Shown here one piece after another: positions 61,779 to 64,000 of a stretch of DNA of 64,000 bases (its first letter is position 1; each line of letters opens with the position of its first letter). Made by a program: the position numbers and the translations under genes. A model generated the notes under the pieces. That model worked only from the letters and a program-made list of their open reading frames with translations. It ran no database searches and had not been told where the DNA came from. Source of the DNA: Mesoflavibacter sp037029465 (GTDB lineage: Bacteria; Bacteroidota; Bacteroidia; Flavobacteriales; Flavobacteriaceae); the NCBI RefSeq assembly GCF_037029465.1, contig NZ_JAYMEM010000006.1, positions 235,266 through 299,265 of the forward strand. Reading direction: 5' to 3'.

Positions 61779-63818
61779 TTAGTTAGTTTGTATGTTTGGG
61801 ACAGTTATAAAAATTGATGTACCTTGATCTGTTTTAGATAAAACTTTAAACTTAGCGTTTATCTCTTTTAATCTATCTGTGATATTTTTTAGACCAATTC
61901 CGGATTTAGATTTAGTTTGATCAAAACCTACACCGTTATCAATTATTTTTAAAGTTAAAGTATTTTTTTCTAAACCAAAAGCAATGTCTACTTTAGTTGC
62001 TTTTGCGTGTTTATAGATATTTTGCATGGTTTCTTGCAAAATTCTGTATAAATGAATTTTTATTTTATTGTTAAGCGAATCCCAACTGATACTTGAGTCT
62101 GCTTCAAAAGAATATTTGATATTATAGGCTGTCATCTGTGTTTCGATTAATGTTTTTACCATATCGTAATAACCTGATTGGTTAACAAAATCTGAATTTA
62201 ACTCGTGTGACACTTTTCTTATATCGTCTTCTATATTTTTTAATTCTGAAATGTAATTACTTCTTTTTGAAATAGCTTCATCTGTTTTAACAAGGTTTAA
62301 ACTATCTAAGCTTAACCTAGCACCAAAGAGTCTTCCTAAAATACCGTCGTGTATTTCTTGAGAAATTCTATTCTTTTCTACACTTCGGGCTTCGTCAATT
62401 TTTTCTTGTTGAGAAAGCATTAATTTATAGATTTCTTCGTTGGCTTCTTGTTGCTGTTTTTGTAGTTGTAGTTCTTTATTTTTTTCTCTTTGTGTTTTTA
62501 TGATGTATAAGAAAAATAGAACTCCTATAAGGCCTACAGTTGTAAAGATTAACCATTGTCTTTGTCTAGAGATTTGTTCTTTTTCTTGAAGGATTTCATC
62601 GGTTTCAAATTCTATTCTAGCAAATTTGTTTCTATTTGCTCTTTCTTTTGAAATTAAACTATCATTTAGCTCTATATGCTCGTATAAATATTTTTTTGAC
62701 TGTTCTCCTGTTTCTGTTCTTGCTTTTAATATTAAAGCATCTAGAATGGTTTGATTTTCATCAACTTCATGCGCTTTTTCATAAGCTATGTTTGCATATT
62801 TTTTTGCTGAGTCTATTTCTTTCTTATATAGATAAAGCTCTGATATAAAAGATGCTATAACAGATTGCTCTACTTCAATTTCTTGATCTAATGAAAACTT
62901 ATATGCCTTTTTAAAAGTCTCTTTGACTTCGCTAGCGTTAAAATCTTTTTTTAAAAACTTAGCATAAGCTAAATTTGATATTATTGATACATAAGTTGGT
63001 GGATCTGCTGTTTTAAGTGCTTCTAAGTTTTTTATTTCACTTAAGACTTGAATGGTTTTGGAGTAATCACCTTTTCTACGATAAGCTATTCCTATATTCA
63101 TTTCAGAAAAGTCCTTTAAATATTTATAGCTTTCTCCTTTTAATTTTTTTGCATAGCTTAATGCTTTATTGTGATACTCAATAGACTTATCAAACCGTTT
63201 TACTTTACTTGAAACAATACCAATTAAATTATTTAATGCCCATAACTTATAATTTATTGCATCTGATATTGGTAGCGTTTTAGCAATCTCGATACCTTTA
63301 ATAGCATTTATTTCTGCTCCAATATAATCTCTTTCGGATTCTTGGATATTTGCCATGTTTAATATTACACCAACTTCATTTTCTCTATCTTTTAAAAGCT
63401 CATATAGCTTTCTAGAATTGTAAAAATAATAGTAGGCACTATCATTTCTTTTTTGGCTGTAAAAGTAATAACCCAAATTGTTGTTGGCATAAGCCATCTT
63501 TAAAGAGTCTTCTATTTTAGAAGATATTTTTAAGTTCTCTTTATTTATTCTGTATAATGAATCATATTTTCCAGACACAATAAATAACCAAGATAAAACT
63601 CTGTTGCTTTCTAAAATAGTTGAGTCTTTTCCGTAATCTTTTGACAAGTCTATCGCTTCTCTAGCATATTGAAATCTTTTGGATATATCTAAATCTGAAT
63701 TATTTGCTAACTCTCTTAGTCTTATAATTTTTAAAATAGTACTTTCTTCTTTTACTTGTGGTGTAGATGTAAAAGAAAATAAAGTAAGTAGTAATACTAA
63801 ATTGAGAATATATTTCAC
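61779..63818 (-). CDS. TPR-containing sensor histidine kinase
   Basis: 679 residues if the GTG at 63818 is used, which gives the signal-type start KYILNLVLLLTLFSF; the frame can also open at a TTG eight codons earlier. TPR-type helical repeats outside the membrane (about 50-390), a membrane helix (WLIFTTVGLIGVLFFLYII, about 418-436), coiled coil, HisKA_3 with RISQEIHDGILGRLFGARL (His near 488) and HATPase with NIYKHAKATKVDI (N-box) and DNGVGFD, GIGLKNITDRL (G-boxes). It would phosphorylate the adjacent response regulator. Signal unknown. Confidence 0.92.
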   Translation of the reverse strand: MKYILNLVLLLTLFSFTSTPQVKEESTILKIIRLRELANNSDLDISKRFQYAREAIDLSKDYGKDSTILESNRVLSWLFIVSGKYDSLYRINKENLKISSKIEDSLKMAYANNNLGYYFYSQKRNDSAYYYFYNSRKLYELLKDRENEVGVILNMANIQESERDYIGAEINAIKGIEIAKTLPISDAINYKLWALNNLIGIVSSKVKRFDKSIEYHNKALSYAKKLKGESYKYLKDFSEMNIGIAYRRKGDYSKTIQVLSEIKNLEALKTADPPTYVSIISNLAYAKFLKKDFNASEVKETFKKAYKFSLDQEIEVEQSVIASFISELYLYKKEIDSAKKYANIAYEKAHEVDENQTILDALILKARTETGEQSKKYLYEHIELNDSLISKERANRNKFARIEFETDEILQEKEQISRQRQWLIFTTVGLIGVLFFLYIIKTQREKNKELQLQKQQQEANEEIYKLMLSQQEKIDEARSVEKNRISQEIHDGILGRLFGARLSLDSLNLVKTDEAISKRSNYISELKNIEDDIRKVSHELNSDFVNQSGYYDMVKTLIETQMTAYNIKYSFEADSSISWDSLNNKIKIHLYRILQETMQNIYKHAKATKVDIAFGLEKNTLTLKIIDNGVGFDQTKSKSGIGLKNITDRLKEINAKFKVLSKTDQGTSIFITVPNIQTN

Positions 63819-63868
63819 CTTATTGAATGCTAAAACAATCAAATTTAAAATATTTTAAATAAAAAACT

Positions 63869-63902
63869 AATCCTCTTCTAATACTACTATTAGAAGAGGA
63901 TT
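63869..63902. terminator. Intrinsic terminator (gene entering from the right)
   Basis: AATCCTCTTCTAATA/TATTAGAAGAGGATT perfect 15-bp arms around CTAC. On the minus strand it is followed by a T-run. It ends the partial gene at 63925. Confidence 0.8.
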
Positions 63903-63924
63903 AAACATATATATTTTTTGTACT

Positions 63925-64000
63925 CTACCCTTGTGTTGGTACACTCATTCCTTTTTTATCTGTCATTGAGATTAAATCTACTTGTACTTTCTTTACTTCT
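63925..64000 (-). CDS. Unidentified protein, last 24 residues only
   Basis: The last 24 codons of a leftward gene entering from the right edge, ending KKGMSVPTQG with TAG at 63927-63925 and followed by a perfect 15-bp terminator. Nothing can be said of function. Confidence 0.6.
   Translation of the reverse strand, partial: EVKKVQVDLISMTDKKGMSVPTQG

Overview
The window is AT-rich DNA from a member of the Bacteroidota, almost certainly a marine-type Flavobacteriaceae. The reasons are SusC/SusD outer-membrane pairs, type IX secretion (T9SS) C-terminal sorting domains, promoters of the TTG-N19-TAnnTTTG kind, weak or absent Shine-Dalgarno sequences, and many families typical of flavobacteria (DUF4407, DUF4260, four-helix bundle, TPR histidine kinases, M56/BlaI pairs). 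It looks like ordinary chromosome with no prophage, insertion sequence, rRNA or CRISPR array. One tRNA-Leu(UAG) is present.

Layout. 0-1.8 kb: a leftward NAD-related cluster with an NrtR-type Nudix repressor, a divergent PRPP-synthetase homologue and the start of a SIR2-like protein cut by the window edge; three look-alike palindromic operators sit at its promoters. 1.8-11.2 kb: a GH113-like lipoprotein, a flavoprotein/polyferredoxin pair, three polyprenol-sugar or GT2 glycosyltransferases, and an amino-acid permease with a small partner. 11.3-31.4 kb: a complete alpha-glucan (starch/maltodextrin) utilisation locus. Secreted and outer-membrane parts (SusC, SusD, SusE-like, T9SS amylase) run rightward. 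The leftward operon (MFS importer, beta-phosphoglucomutase, GH65 phosphorylase, GH97 and two GH13 lipoproteins) and its LacI regulator lie to their left. Together they would bind and cut glucan at the surface, finish it in the periplasm, import maltose and split it by phosphorolysis.

31.5-37.4 kb: tRNA-Leu, an M20 dipeptidase, an EamA transporter and a first BlaI/M56 pair. 36.9-46.1 kb: an ECF-type sigma factor with a TPR membrane partner and three secreted or surface proteins (lipoprotein, L-domain repeat protein with T9SS tag, tail-fibre/YadA-head-like protein). These are tied together by a shared promoter motif, GTTAACCTTTT then GTCAC at fixed distance, which I read directly from four upstream regions. 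A large TPR-CHAT caspase-like protein lies convergently next to them. 46-54 kb: housekeeping and hypothetical genes including hemW and ruvC, with a four-helix-bundle gene between inverted repeats. 54.5-64 kb: a flippase-like protein and glycosyltransferase, a second BlaI/M56 pair with its own distinct triple operator, and a TPR histidine kinase/response regulator pair. Next to the response regulator is a likely small RNA gene with tandem activator-type palindromes.

The observations most worth following are: (i) the NrtR-PRPP synthetase-SIR2 operon; (ii) the ECF sigma regulon defined by its promoter motif; (iii) two diverged copies of a three-stem cloverleaf repeat whose stems covary; and (iv) the predicted small RNA beside the two-component system. 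All functional calls rest on reading motifs; no database search was possible.
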